A DNA stretch of 64,000 nt from Halonatronum saccharophilum DSM 13868. Lineage in GTDB: Bacteria; Bacillota; Halanaerobiia; Halobacteroidales; Halobacteroidaceae. The stretch's first letter is position 1. Each line of letters begins with the position of its first letter. A model generated the notes under the pieces. That model was not told the DNA's origin. It made no database searches and saw only the letters and a list, made by a program, of their open reading frames with translations. This document shows, in pieces, positions 1-9,307 of this stretch. The position numbers were made by a program, and so were the translations under genes. Where the stretch lies: NCBI RefSeq assembly GCF_000517025.1, contig NZ_KI912095.1, positions 290,888 through 354,887 on the forward strand, written 5' to 3'.

Positions 1-149
1 TTATCTCACTCATGCTCACTTATTCTTAGAAATTTATTTTCTTATAAAAAAGTAATATGGATTTAATTATTAAAACCAATTAATATTTGGAATTGCAAGG
101 ATAAAGTAATCTAAAAACTTAACTATTATTTTTAAAAAATATGGTCGCT

Positions 150-345
150 TATTGGAACTCCACATTTCCATGGTAGTTTAACCTCCCATATCTCTCAGGA
201 TCTATGTCCCTACATTCCTTCGTTCTACCTATCCATGGGTGGAGGCTGGATATGCTCCTCGACAGGGTCTATGCCCATATTGAAATAATTAATTCCAGCT
301 CTTCCAGTCTTCCTTTTTCAAAGTACTTAATCTAAGAAAAACAAA
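150..345 (-). ncRNA. candidate IS110 bridge-RNA-like region downstream of transposase
   Basis: IS110-group elements encode a non-coding bridge RNA in a terminal non-coding segment; in the IS1111 branch it lies downstream of the transposase. On the minus strand this stretch carries two related blocks: GGGCATAGACCCTG (complement of 263-276) and GGGACATAGATCCTG (complement of 196-210), followed by GAGG and GAGA/GGGAGG. Two similar internal loops are what target- and donor-binding loops would look like. It has no open reading frame. This is inference from position and repeat structure; the RNA fold was not computed. Confidence 0.3.
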
Positions 346-403
346 CATAAATAATTGATCTATATTATAAAATTTACATTCCAATAATTCATTTTAAATA
401 TCT

Positions 404-1690
404 TTAAGCAGCTCCCTGTAAATTTGAACGTTTGATATTTCTAAATAATTTTTCACCATCATACTTTTCTTTTTTCTTCCATAAAGCAAACAATATTCTA
501 ATCAATTTGCAACATAGAGCTACTAGGGATTGTTTTTTCTTTAAGGGGTTTTTAGAGCGTGTTGTGTAGTATTGATGTAGCTCTTTAAATTCATTATTCT
601 TTGCTACCAGAGGCAGCATCACCCTATACAATAAAGATCTCAATTTCGCTCTTCCCCTCTTAGTAATACAAGTTCTTCCCTTATGTTTCCCTGAACTATT
701 TTCCATCAAATTTAGTCCTGCTAACTTCTGAATTTGCCGAGGATGTTCATAGTTATTTATATCTCCAACTTCTGATACAAATCCTGCTACTGTCTTTATT
801 CCAACCCCTTTAATACTTAACATTGCTTCAGTACCCGGCACTTTCTTTAGTAAGTTTTCTAGCTTGATAGTTAATTGCTTTATCTGACTCGTTATGATTT
901 CATATTGATTCAAGAAATAATTTAATTCAAACTTTGCTATTTCAATTCCTTCAGTCAGCCCTATTGAATTTTCAGCAGCTTTTATAAGCTTTTTGGCTCG
1001 TTTTATTCCAACTGCTCTTTTAACTTCTGTCTTCCAAGTTAAAACTATTTCTTCTGGTTTCATTTCTATTATTTCAGACGGTAAAGGAAATGTCTTTAGT
1101 GTAACTAAAGACGCCTTTCCATCCCAACCTTTAAACACTGTTAAATATTCAGGAAAATACTTATCTATAAACTGGTGTATCTTTCCTATTACTCGTTGTA
1201 AATCTTTATTTAATCTCTCCATATGAGTCATTGCTACACGAATATTAGCATAAACACCAACTGGTATATTAGGCTCTGAATAACGTCCATCTTTAACCAG
1301 TTGAGCTATTACTTTAGCGTCTTTCTTATCATTCTTGGTTGGGGAATTATCATCTAATTCTTTACTTTTTTTCGTGTGACTTGGATTTACTAATACTATT
1401 TTTATTTTCTTTTCTCTCAAAAGTTGAGCTAAGTTCAACCAATAATGTCCTGTTGGTTCCATTCCAACTATTATATCTTCTTTTTCATGCTTATCTTTAA
1501 TTTTAACATCCATTTTAAAAATTCATTAAACCCTTCTTCTGAATTTTGAAAAAGCTAAAGCTTTTCCATATTCAATACCACGATAATCTTGAGCTCTTAC
1601 AACATGTTTTTTCTTAGCAATATCAACTCCTATTACTAAAGTTGACTCTTTTGACTTGCATTATTTTACGATTTTCGATTTATAATTCAT
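404..1690 (-). pseudogene. IS110-family transposase, disrupted by frameshift and nonsense codon
   Basis: The long open part (404-1513, 369 codons) contains the middle of the DEDD domain (GMEPTGHYW, NPSHTKKSKE, NDKKDAKVIA) and the C-terminal transposase_20 part (IKGVGIKTVAGFVSEVGDI, AGLNL, KRGRAKLRSLLY). The N-terminal part with the first catalytic Asp (VIGVDIAKKKHV) lies upstream in another frame. The frames join if one T is removed from a T5 run at 1549-1553, giving a continuous ALAFQNSEEGFNEFLKWMD. A TAA at 1661-1663 also interrupts the N-terminal segment. The first in-track ATG is therefore internal. I call it a pseudogene; programmed frameshifting is not usual for IS110. Confidence 0.8.
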
Positions 1691-1821
1691 GTTATGAGTG
1701 CCTCCTTTTTATTTAGGGATCTTTATTAGATACCCCGTATTATATCAAGGAGGTGCTCTTTTTGTCTATCTAGATATTTATTTATTACAGGAATGCTCCT
1801 CGTTGAATTTTATAGTAATAT

Positions 1822-1972
1822 AGTTGCACTTTGTGCAACTAGTAATCAGTGATGAGTGAAGAATAATCAGCAAGGTCAAAACCTAAGGATAAAGGGTTTC
1901 TAGACTTTTAAGGTTTTACTCATTACCCATTACTGATTACTCTTCACTAGTAATAAAGCTCCGCTTTATTAC
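1822..1972. repeat. palindromic repeat element, MITE-like, with flanking hairpins
   Basis: Three dyads lie in 150 bp: a hairpin at 1823-1839 (GTTGCACTTTGTGCAAC), outer arms built of AGTAATCAG/ATGAGTGAAGA at 1840-1865 facing CTGATTACTCTTCACTAG at 1933-1950, and TAATAAAGCTCCGCTTTATTA at 1951-1971. There is no coding potential. The structure fits a dispersed miniature repeat, but only one copy lies in this window, so that status is unproven. The rest of 1691-2047 holds the transposase promoter region (a minus-strand TAGACA/TATAAT pair near 1741-1770, within a GAGCACCTCC foldback) and nothing else I recognise. Confidence 0.5.
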
Positions 1973-2047
1973 TATCCCCCCTCTAAAGAACACAAATAAG
2001 GTTATGTGCATAAAATGTAGTAAATTTAACCAAGAGGAGGGGGTATT

Positions 2048-2200
2048 ATGTTAAAAGAGCTATTCTCTCAAAATGACTACTGCTCTTGTAGAGCAAAGTC
2101 AAACTTTAATGGAGACCCTTATATATTATTTTTAATCTTAATTTTACTAATATTATCTGATATAAGTATACATCTGCTCAGTTTAAAATTAAAAAAATAA
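2048..2200 (+). CDS. 50-residue predicted membrane microprotein
   Basis: The reading frame starts with ATG 8 bases after a strong GAGGAGGGGG ribosome site and ends in TAA. The N-terminal half contains a Cys-Ser-Cys triplet and polar residues; the second half is one hydrophobic helix (ILFLILILLILS) followed by a basic tail, KLKK. A perfect hairpin follows at 2225. It is transcribed opposite to its right-hand neighbour. I do not recognise the family; it is short but has a full expression signal set, so I consider it real. Confidence 0.55.
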   Translation: MLKELFSQNDYCSCRAKSNFNGDPYILFLILILLILSDISIHLLSLKLKK

Positions 2201-2224
2201 CTAAGACAAATTAAAAAGATAATT

Positions 2225-2246
2225 AGGCACCTATTAATAGGTGCCT
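2225..2246. terminator. hairpin terminator after the microprotein
   Basis: AGGCACCTATT and AATAGGTGCCT form a perfect 11-bp foldback. A modest T-rich tail (TACTTTATT) follows on the plus strand, and A/T-rich sequence precedes it. It separates the plus-strand microprotein from the convergent degV-type gene. Confidence 0.6.
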
Positions 2247-2329
2247 TACTTTATTAAATAATCACTTTCTAAACACTAGCTAAGTCAATCCCCAATAAAT
2301 AAAAACTTCTCTGAAACTAAACTCTTAAT

Positions 2330-3172
2330 TTATTGAAAGAATAAAGCTACAGTTCCAGGGCCAGCATGACTTCCTATAGCAGCACCTAATTGAGTAATTA
2401 AGATATCCTCTAGACCAAATTCTTTCTTTATTCTCTCAGCAAGCTTTTGGGCCAATTGAAGGTTATTACCATGGCTTATACCTATTGCTTCTTCCTTTAA
2501 TAGATCTCCTCTTTCTTTCATAACATCTATCATATATTTAATAAATCTCTTCTCCCCTCTAACCTTACTTAAAGGAACAATCTTTCCCTCTTGGGTAACC
2601 TCTAAGATAGGAGTTATATTCAAGAGAGAACCTACTAAAGCTTTAGTAGATGATATTCTGCCTCCCTTTTTAAGCATATCAAGAGAGCCCACAGCAAAGA
2701 TATGTTCAATCCTTTCTATCATATCTTCTACCTCTTTGATTATAACATCCTTATCATTTCCTTCTTTAAGTAATTTAGCAGCCTTTAAGACTATTAATCC
2801 CAAGCCTAAAGTAGCAGCTTTAGAATCAATAACATATATTCTTTCTTGGTCAACAATCTTTGCAGCAATTCTAGCTGAATTACATATTCCACTCAACTGA
2901 GATGAAAAACTAATATATATAATCTGGTCATAATCCTCTAGTACCGACTTAAACTTCTCTTCAAAGGTGTAAGGCGTTATCATAGAAGTAACTGGTAAAG
3001 AATCACTTTCCTCTAGCTTTTGATAGAACTCCTCTGGTGTAATATCTTCTCCATCTTTATAATTAGATTCCCCTAACTTTACAGGAATAGGAAGAACAGA
3101 TATATCATAATCCTCTATTAACTCTTTAGTTAAGTCAGAACCACTATCAGTTATGATCTTAATCGACCCCAT
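2330..3172 (-). CDS. DegV family fatty-acid-binding protein
   Basis: This 280-residue protein has normal DegV length. Family marks are the N-terminal IITDSGSDL, the segment LPVTSMITPYTFEEKF with the conserved Ser/Thr-containing loop, YISFSSQLSG, VIDSKAATLGLG, and GSLDMLKKGGRISS in the second domain. In Bacillota, DegV/FakB-type proteins bind a fatty acid and present it to the FakA kinase for acyl-phosphate formation at the membrane surface. A ribosome site (AAGGAGGAGA) sits just before the ATG. No fatty acid kinase gene is nearby, so the partner is presumably encoded elsewhere. Confidence 0.9.
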   Translation of the reverse strand: MGSIKIITDSGSDLTKELIEDYDISVLPIPVKLGESNYKDGEDITPEEFYQKLEESDSLPVTSMITPYTFEEKFKSVLEDYDQIIYISFSSQLSGICNSARIAAKIVDQERIYVIDSKAATLGLGLIVLKAAKLLKEGNDKDVIIKEVEDMIERIEHIFAVGSLDMLKKGGRISSTKALVGSLLNITPILEVTQEGKIVPLSKVRGEKRFIKYMIDVMKERGDLLKEEAIGISHGNNLQLAQKLAERIKKEFGLEDILITQLGAAIGSHAGPGTVALFFQ

Positions 3173-3232
3173 ACTATCTCCTCCTTTATATACTATATTA
3201 TATAAAGAAATCTTAATATTAACAAATAGTAT

Positions 3233-5335
3233 TTAAAATTTAATTATCCTAATAGCATTTAAGATAGCAATAAGAGCAACTCCAACATCTGCAAAAACTG
3301 CCTCCCACATACCAGCTAAACCAAAGGCTCCTAAGATCATTACTATCCCCTTTACTCCTAAAGATAGTATTATGTTTTGCCAAACAACCCTATTAGTCTT
3401 TTGAGCAATTTGAACTGCTTGGGCCAACTTCTCCAACTTATCATCCATTAAGACCATATCTGAAGCTTCGACTGCAGCATCTGATCCTAAGCCACCCATT
3501 GCTACCCCTATATCAGCTCTAGCTAGAACTGGAGCATCATTAATACCATCCCCAACAAAAACAACCTTCTCCTTACCCTTTGACCTCTTGTTTATAATTT
3601 CTTCTACCTTCATTACCTTATCCTTAGGTAATAGATCTCCATAATATTCATCTAGATCTAAACTTCTGCTAACCTCCCCACCTACATCTTCTTTATCTCC
3701 TGTTAGCATAATTAAATTATCAACGCCTAAAGATCTTAACCTATTAATTACTCTTTTTGATTCTTCTCTAATCTTATCTGCTATTAGAATCTGACCTAGA
3801 TATTCTCCATCATAGCTAATATTCACAAGAGTTAAAGGTGAATTATTAGCCTGATAATCTATACCTTCTCTATCCATAAGTTTGGAATTTCCTATCAGCA
3901 ACTCTTTTCCTTCTAACTTCATCTTTACTCCCATACCTCTTAGTTCTTTGTAATCTCTTATATCGATCTTCTCATCTAACTCTCTTCCAAATCTTCTTAT
4001 AATAGATTTAGCAATTGGGTGATTAGAGTTATTCTCCCCGTAAGCAGCAAACCTTAGCAAATCTTCTTTAGACCATCCCTTTACAGGGCTAATCTCAATT
4101 ACCTCAAAGACACCTTCTGTCAAGGTTCCTGTCTTATCAAAAACTACTGTCTTTACATTATTTAAGGCTTCTAAATAATTGCCGCCTTTAATTAAGATTC
4201 CATTACGAGAAGCTGAACCTATACCTCCAAAGAAACTAAGAGGGATGGAGACAACCAAAGCACAAGGACAGGAAATTACTAGAAATACCAAAGCCCTATA
4301 GACCCATTCTCCAAAGCTAGCACCTTCTAATAAAATTGGCGGAATTATAGCCAACAATAAAGCTATACCAACTACCAAGGGTGTATAATAACTAGCAAAT
4401 TTAGTTATAAAATTCTCAGTCTTTGCCTTCTTATTAGCAGATTCTTCAACTAACTTTAATATCCTTGTCAAAGTAGACTCTGAATAAACCTTAATAACCT
4501 CTAATGTTAGTAATCCTTCTAAGTTAATTGTTCCACTTAGTACCTCTTCTCCTACCCTTATTCTTTTAGGTACAGATTCACCAGTGAGTGCAGATGTATC
4601 GAGCATAGAATCACCTTCGATAACCTCCGCATCTACAGGAATTCTTTCTCCTGCTTTAACTAAGATTATATCTCCCACCTCTAACTCTTTAGGATCTACC
4701 TCTATTATTTCATCTTCTTTCTTCAATCTAGCCTTATCTACCTTCATCTCTAAAAGGGACTTGATCGAACGGCGTGAATTATCGACAGCCTTATCTTGAA
4801 AGTATTCACCAACTCGATAAAATACCATTACCGCAACACCCTCTGCAAACTCACCAATAGCAAAGGCTCCTATTGTAGCAATCGACATTAAGAAGTTTTC
4901 ATCAAACACCTGCCCTCTTAATATATTCTTAAAGGCTTTTTTTAGAACTTTAAAGCCAACTAATAGATATGCAGTAGCATTTAATATCAACTCAGTTCCA
5001 AAACTGAAATCAAAGAAGAAGGGAAGTGAAAACAAAAGAAGAGATATAAAGATTAGAACCAAAGTGTTGGCCCCAGTTAAATCTCCATCTTCAGCTTGTA
5101 ACTCTTCTTCCTCCACCTCCTTTACGACCACTTCTGGTTCTATAATACTTATTATCTCTTTGGCCCTTGCTATTATTTTTTGACCTAAAGAGGGCTTAGA
5201 TATTAATATCTCTAACTTTTCTGTCACAAAGTTTATCTGTGCTCTATCAACACCTTCTAATTTATTAATCTCTCTTTCCATCTTAGCCGCACAGTCAGCA
5301 CAACCTAAACCATCTAAGACAAAGCCCTTTTTCAT
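3233..5335 (-). CDS. heavy-metal translocating P1B-type ATPase (Zn/Cd/Pb type)
   Basis: This integral membrane pump uses ATP to export soft divalent metals. In order: an N-terminal heavy-metal-binding domain with GLGCADCAAKM, membrane helices, the actuator motif TGES, the metal-site helix ISCPCALVVS, the phosphorylation motif DKTGTLTEG, the HP motif (NSNHPIAKS), and the hinge VGDGINDAPVLARADIGVAMG. CPC with these flanks favours Zn/Cd/Pb over copper. I place the start at the ATG before KKGFVLDGLGC, with AGAGGTTGA upstream; the ATG at 5374 (AAAGGGGTG) is an alternative. The longer open frame up to 5434 overlaps the operator, so it is unlikely. Two metal-sensor-like dyads precede the gene. Confidence 0.93.
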   Translation of the reverse strand: MKKGFVLDGLGCADCAAKMEREINKLEGVDRAQINFVTEKLEILISKPSLGQKIIARAKEIISIIEPEVVVKEVEEEELQAEDGDLTGANTLVLIFISLLLFSLPFFFDFSFGTELILNATAYLLVGFKVLKKAFKNILRGQVFDENFLMSIATIGAFAIGEFAEGVAVMVFYRVGEYFQDKAVDNSRRSIKSLLEMKVDKARLKKEDEIIEVDPKELEVGDIILVKAGERIPVDAEVIEGDSMLDTSALTGESVPKRIRVGEEVLSGTINLEGLLTLEVIKVYSESTLTRILKLVEESANKKAKTENFITKFASYYTPLVVGIALLLAIIPPILLEGASFGEWVYRALVFLVISCPCALVVSIPLSFFGGIGSASRNGILIKGGNYLEALNNVKTVVFDKTGTLTEGVFEVIEISPVKGWSKEDLLRFAAYGENNSNHPIAKSIIRRFGRELDEKIDIRDYKELRGMGVKMKLEGKELLIGNSKLMDREGIDYQANNSPLTLVNISYDGEYLGQILIADKIREESKRVINRLRSLGVDNLIMLTGDKEDVGGEVSRSLDLDEYYGDLLPKDKVMKVEEIINKRSKGKEKVVFVGDGINDAPVLARADIGVAMGGLGSDAAVEASDMVLMDDKLEKLAQAVQIAQKTNRVVWQNIILSLGVKGIVMILGAFGLAGMWEAVFADVGVALIAILNAIRIIKF

Positions 5336-5424
5336 CAAATCAACCTCTTTTCTTCTAAATTGAGTTCTTTCCATAAAAACACCCCTTTCAACTAAAGACA
5401 TATAACCAAAGCTTTCCTCCTTAT

Positions 5425-5513
5425 ATATGAGCATATAATCATATGTTGGGTATAATAAAAGTATGAACGTCTGCTCATACTTTTATTATATGTTTTAAAG
5501 TTATTTATGTCAA
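5425..5513 (-). promoter_or_regulatory. promoter of the metal ATPase with two ArsR/SmtB-like operators
   Basis: On the minus strand TTGACA (5508-5513) and TATAAT (5485-5490) are separated by exactly 17 bases. A dyad, AGTATGA-N8-TCATACT (5460-5481), lies right downstream of the -10 box. A second, ATATGAGCATATAATCATAT (5425-5444), lies 16 bp further on. Both resemble the TATGAACANATGTTCATA-type sites bound by SmtB/CzrA/CadC repressors. The arrangement predicts metal-relieved repression, but no such regulator gene is in the window. Confidence 0.7.
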
Positions 5514-5542
5514 TAAATTTAAACAAGTTTGCTATTGTTTTA

Positions 5543-6745
5543 TTACTTACCTAACTTTAATTCTCCTTCACTCGAAAACAACACTCTCCCTAAGTAATTG
5601 TAGTCTAAGTATAAGACTAGACCAGTCAATAGTACTAAGAATATAGCTATACTCCCATAACCAAATTTAATACCTAATATATCATTAATAAAACCTATCC
5701 CTAGATTACCTAAGATTATAGTTCCAAGACTAGAAGCCGTTAAAGTAAGTCCTAAGATAGTTGGAATATTATCATCAAAGACCTCAAAAATTGTTGCTTG
5801 CATCGTAGGAAAGTTACTTGCAATAAATAAGCCAGTTAAAGGAAAAAATATAGCAAAAGATTCAGGGCCAACAACACCTAAAGTAATAGAAACTATTGCA
5901 CCTAGAGAAGATATTATAACCATCCTTAGATAACCCACCTTCTCTACTATAATACTTGCTATTAGCCTCCCTGCTGTAAAGAATAAAAAGAATAAGAAGA
6001 AATAGAAGCTTACCTCTCCATCACTTCTACCCTGAACATTAATTAAATATACACCCAACCAAATTTTAGAGCTTATCTCAGCACCGCTATGAAATAAAAA
6101 CATTAATGAAAAGATAAGGACTCTAGGATCCTTTAATACTTTTAGAAAAGATTCTTTGGCCCCTTTACCCTTCTTAGTACCCTTTGCTTTTGGAATCTTT
6201 GAGACTAAGACAAATATAGCTATACCTACTAAGAATATTGAAGAAAAAGAGTAAATAGCTTCCCATTTGAAATTTGCAGATAGTACATAACTAGCATAAA
6301 CTGGAGAGATTATACCACCTAAACCAAAGAAGAGATGGAGAAGATTCATCATCCTACCCTTATTCTCCACAAAGACCTCTGAGGCTAAAGAATTAATCGA
6401 TAAATTAAAGATACCAAGACCCGCTCCAATAATAAATATAACTATAATAAGTATATAATACTTACTAACATAACTTATCCAGATAACCCCAAAGATAGAT
6501 ATAAACATTGCCAATAAAGATACTTTCTTTAAACCTAAAGCATCAACCAAAGGCCCTCCAAAGAAGGAAGCAATAATTCCTCCTACTGAAAAGAAAGCCA
6601 ATGCAAAGCCTAATTGAGAGTTGTTCAACCCATATCCTCTTTGAAGCAAAGGGCTAATTTGCCCCTGTAAGCTTCCTATAATACCCAATACCACCATCAT
6701 TGTAAAAACTAATACAGTTAAAGATCTTCTATTACTTTTATTCAT
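5543..6745 (-). CDS. major facilitator superfamily transporter
   Basis: This 400-residue protein has about twelve hydrophobic segments and no soluble domain. MFS-like features include GGIIASFFGGPLVDALGLKK, a form of the loop 2-3 signature, and the six-plus-six architecture with a basic central loop (KIPKAKGTKKGKGAKE). The FSVGGI..GPLVD region resembles FucP/sugar-type or YfkF-like transporters, but the substrate cannot be inferred. It lies upstream of the metal ATPase promoter on the same strand and is separated from it by that promoter, so the two are probably independent units. Confidence 0.82.
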   Translation of the reverse strand: MNKSNRRSLTVLVFTMMVVLGIIGSLQGQISPLLQRGYGLNNSQLGFALAFFSVGGIIASFFGGPLVDALGLKKVSLLAMFISIFGVIWISYVSKYYILIIVIFIIGAGLGIFNLSINSLASEVFVENKGRMMNLLHLFFGLGGIISPVYASYVLSANFKWEAIYSFSSIFLVGIAIFVLVSKIPKAKGTKKGKGAKESFLKVLKDPRVLIFSLMFLFHSGAEISSKIWLGVYLINVQGRSDGEVSFYFFLFFLFFTAGRLIASIIVEKVGYLRMVIISSLGAIVSITLGVVGPESFAIFFPLTGLFIASNFPTMQATIFEVFDDNIPTILGLTLTASSLGTIILGNLGIGFINDILGIKFGYGSIAIFLVLLTGLVLYLDYNYLGRVLFSSEGELKLGK

Positions 6746-6811
6746 TTAATATTCACTCCCACTCAATTGTTTGTGGAAAGGCTTCCAAAGTTAACAAAAG
6801 AAGAACCTCTA

Positions 6812-7543
6812 TTAGAAGTTTTCTTCTACATAATCCTTAAACTCTAACATACTACCTTTCCAGTCTGTATCAAATTCTTCTTTTTCTTCTCTATCAATTA
6901 AAAAATCTGTTACTAAGAATGTACTAATACCTAAATCTCCTGCTACCATATCCTCTTGTAGATCATTTCCTACCATAATTGCTTGATCTGCTGTAATACC
7001 TAAGTTATCTAAAACTTCCTGGTAATAATTTATGTTAGGTTTCGAATAATGCATTATTTCATAAGTAGTTATTAGATCGAAGTCTTCCTCTTTTAAGCCA
7101 GCCCATTTCATTCTCTCTAAAATGGCTTCCTTAGGAAATAAAGGGTTGGTTGTCAAAGCAAGATTATAACCTAACTCCTTTAAATAAGCTATTAATTCAA
7201 CTACATTATCATCAGCTTCTATACCTTGGCCCAATTTCTTAAACCCTACCCTATAAAAATGATCGAATCTAGCCTTCATTCCTTCCTTATCTTCAACATC
7301 AACCATAGAAAAGAAGGTCTTCATAAATACTTCTTGATTTGTCACTTTGCCATTATTTTTAGCCATATCATCTGTACCTTTTAATAGAGCATTCATAAAA
7401 ATTTGAGGATCTAGGATATCCTTAATCTCATTGGTCAGCCCCTTAAAATAATCTTTTAAAAAATGATCAAAATTAACCCTTAATAAAGTTCCATCCAAAT
7501 CAAATAATATAGTATCCCTTTCTTCTAAATTAATTGTAATCAC
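6812..7543 (-). CDS. HAD-family hydrolase
   Basis: The 243-residue haloacid-dehalogenase fold protein has motif I ILFDLDGTLL, motif II ALTTNP, a motif III lysine in MHYSKPNINYY, and motif IV MVGNDLQEDMVAG. The cap region lies between residues about 20 and 110. It likely dephosphorylates a small phosphate ester; the substrate is unknown. The start is a GTG at 7543, since no ATG precedes motif I, and the ribosome site is weak (ATAGGGG directly abutting). It shares its strand with cardiolipin synthase and a second HAD enzyme but is separated by a 147-bp gap. Confidence 0.85.
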   Translation of the reverse strand: MITINLEERDTILFDLDGTLLRVNFDHFLKDYFKGLTNEIKDILDPQIFMNALLKGTDDMAKNNGKVTNQEVFMKTFFSMVDVEDKEGMKARFDHFYRVGFKKLGQGIEADDNVVELIAYLKELGYNLALTTNPLFPKEAILERMKWAGLKEEDFDLITTYEIMHYSKPNINYYQEVLDNLGITADQAIMVGNDLQEDMVAGDLGISTFLVTDFLIDREEKEEFDTDWKGSMLEFKDYVEENF

Positions 7544-7690
7544 CCCTATTTAAAATATTCTCTATTTAAAATATTCTCCACTTAAAATACTTCTAGACCT
7601 ATAGCCAATAACCTTGTTTTATCCATAAAATATTATTCTCATTTATCAGGTTCAAAAAGCGAATCCTTAGCTAATAAAACGATAATATCA

Positions 7691-9184
7691 CTATATCAAA
7701 GGAATGATTATTCTCCCGATCTTCTCTTTAATTTTTACTAAAACCGAAGAGGATTTATACTCTTCTAATGTTAGTTTGCTACTCTTTTCCTTTAATTCTT
7801 CTAAAAATTCATCTATATGCTTAGATAAATCCTTATCAAAAACTATAACATTGACCTCATAATCTAAAAATTGACTCCTGCTATTAAAGTTTGTTGAACC
7901 TATTGAAGAGATACTATCATCAATAACCAGAGCTTTTGCATGTAAGAGACCATTTTCATATTTATAAATATCAACTCCTGCCTCTAGTAACGGGCCAAAG
8001 TTTGATCTATTAGACCAATCAAAGAGAAATAGATCTGTATTTTTAGATACAATAAGGTTAACCTCTATCCCCCTTAAAGATGCCAACCTTAAAGATTGTA
8101 TTATCCCATCCTTTAAGATTAGATAGGGAGTTGTAATATATATTCTCTCTTGGGCTTCATTGATTAAGGAGAAGTAGGTTTCATTCATAATATTCCCATC
8201 TCTTTGATAACCACTAGGCACAATTTGAACCTTCGCCTCTCCTAGCTCTTCTCCACTATAAAAGTACTTCTTATCATCAAGCTTCTCTCCTGTAATAAAA
8301 TACCAATCCATTAAGAATACCTTCTGCATCCAATTTACAGCCAAGCCTTCTATCTTTAATTGCAAACTCTTTTTAAAAGGAATATTTTCTAAGGACTCCA
8401 CAAACTCATCACCAATATTAGCATCTCCAATAAAAGCTGTCTCTCCATCTACAATTACTAGCTTACGGTGATTTCTATAATTTAGGCTTCCTTTTAATAA
8501 GGCTTTTAAAGGGGGATTAAAGGCTTTAAGTTGTACACCAGCTGCTTTTAATTTCTTCTTATATTCACTCTTGAGGTTATGACTACCTAAGCTATCATAG
8601 ATTACCCTAACTTCAACCCCCTCATTGACCTTATCTATTAATAATGACTTTAGCCTTTTTCCTATTCTATCATCTCTAATTATATAAAATTCTAAATGAA
8701 TACTATCCTTTGCATTGGAGATTGCTTCAAAGATATCATCAAAAACATTTTCTTCTTCCTCAATTAAAGTCACTTTATTTCCATAGGTGGGATAGAAGTT
8801 GGCCCGTTTTTGAATTAACTTAGATACCCCTTTCTTTCCACCTTCAAATTCTTCTAAATCTATCCCACTAACCTTTATTAGTTGATCTAAATATTCTCTA
8901 GATTCTTGACTATTTCCCCATAGTCTATCCTTGTTTGTAATTATGTTATAAGTATTAAATATAAAGAATAAAATTAAAAACAATGCCAACCCTTTAAAGA
9001 GGTAGGCAACAAAAATACTCTTAGTCAAAGCAATTACCCCTAATAAAATTAAAAAAGCTAGTGCGAAGAAAATCAAATAAGGATAGATATCTAATAAAAG
9101 AATATTATTTGTCATTGAAAATATATTAAAGAATATTATCAAGGTGAGAAAAAAAATAAAAGAAATTTGAATTAGCATTAACAT
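7691..9184 (-). CDS. cls: cardiolipin synthase (phospholipase D superfamily)
   Basis: The enzyme condenses two phosphatidylglycerols into cardiolipin and glycerol at the membrane. Two HKD motifs are visible: HRKLVIVDGETAFIGDANIG and HAKALVIDDSISSIGSTNFN. The N-terminus holds three to four hydrophobic helices, followed by a YPTYGN-type segment, as in bacterial Cls. About 498 residues is normal. I chose the ATG at 9184 after GGTGGTG rather than the upstream GTG pair at 9199. A bidirectional terminator separates it from the preceding HAD gene. Confidence 0.92.
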   Translation of the reverse strand: MLMLIQISFIFFLTLIIFFNIFSMTNNILLLDIYPYLIFFALAFLILLGVIALTKSIFVAYLFKGLALFLILFFIFNTYNIITNKDRLWGNSQESREYLDQLIKVSGIDLEEFEGGKKGVSKLIQKRANFYPTYGNKVTLIEEEENVFDDIFEAISNAKDSIHLEFYIIRDDRIGKRLKSLLIDKVNEGVEVRVIYDSLGSHNLKSEYKKKLKAAGVQLKAFNPPLKALLKGSLNYRNHRKLVIVDGETAFIGDANIGDEFVESLENIPFKKSLQLKIEGLAVNWMQKVFLMDWYFITGEKLDDKKYFYSGEELGEAKVQIVPSGYQRDGNIMNETYFSLINEAQERIYITTPYLILKDGIIQSLRLASLRGIEVNLIVSKNTDLFLFDWSNRSNFGPLLEAGVDIYKYENGLLHAKALVIDDSISSIGSTNFNSRSQFLDYEVNVIVFDKDLSKHIDEFLEELKEKSSKLTLEEYKSSSVLVKIKEKIGRIIIPLI

Positions 9185-9271
9185 ATTTAACACCACCAAG
9201 ATTTAGAGTTATATTAATTTAACACAATTAGAATACTATTTTTAAGTAATGTCTATAACTATATGTTAACC

Positions 9272-9306
9272 AAAAAAAGAATCCATACTCTAAGTATGGA
9301 TTCTTT
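9272..9306. terminator. bidirectional rho-independent terminator
   Basis: GAATCCATAC (9279-9288) pairs perfectly with GTATGGATTC (9294-9303) over a 5-base loop, with an A7 run on the left and a T6 run on the right. On the minus strand it ends the HAD phosphatase gene before cls. Confidence 0.9.
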
Positions 9307-9307
9307 T

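Larger units (their letters stand above)
121..1800 (-). mobile_element. IS110-family insertion element, degraded
   Basis: The stretch holds one IS110-type transposase reading frame on the minus strand with structured non-coding DNA on both sides, as expected for this family, which lacks classical terminal inverted repeats. The ends are my estimate. The 10-mer ATGCTCCTCG occurs on both sides, near 252 and 1793, and may mark the ends or a shared recognition sequence. The transposase is broken (see the pseudogene entry), so the element is probably immobile unless helped in trans. No target duplication is identifiable. Confidence 0.6.

Noticed and set aside
5375-5434. Start of the metal ATPase at 5434.
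   Set aside because: That start lies inside the second operator dyad and there is no ribosome site; later ATG codons have one.
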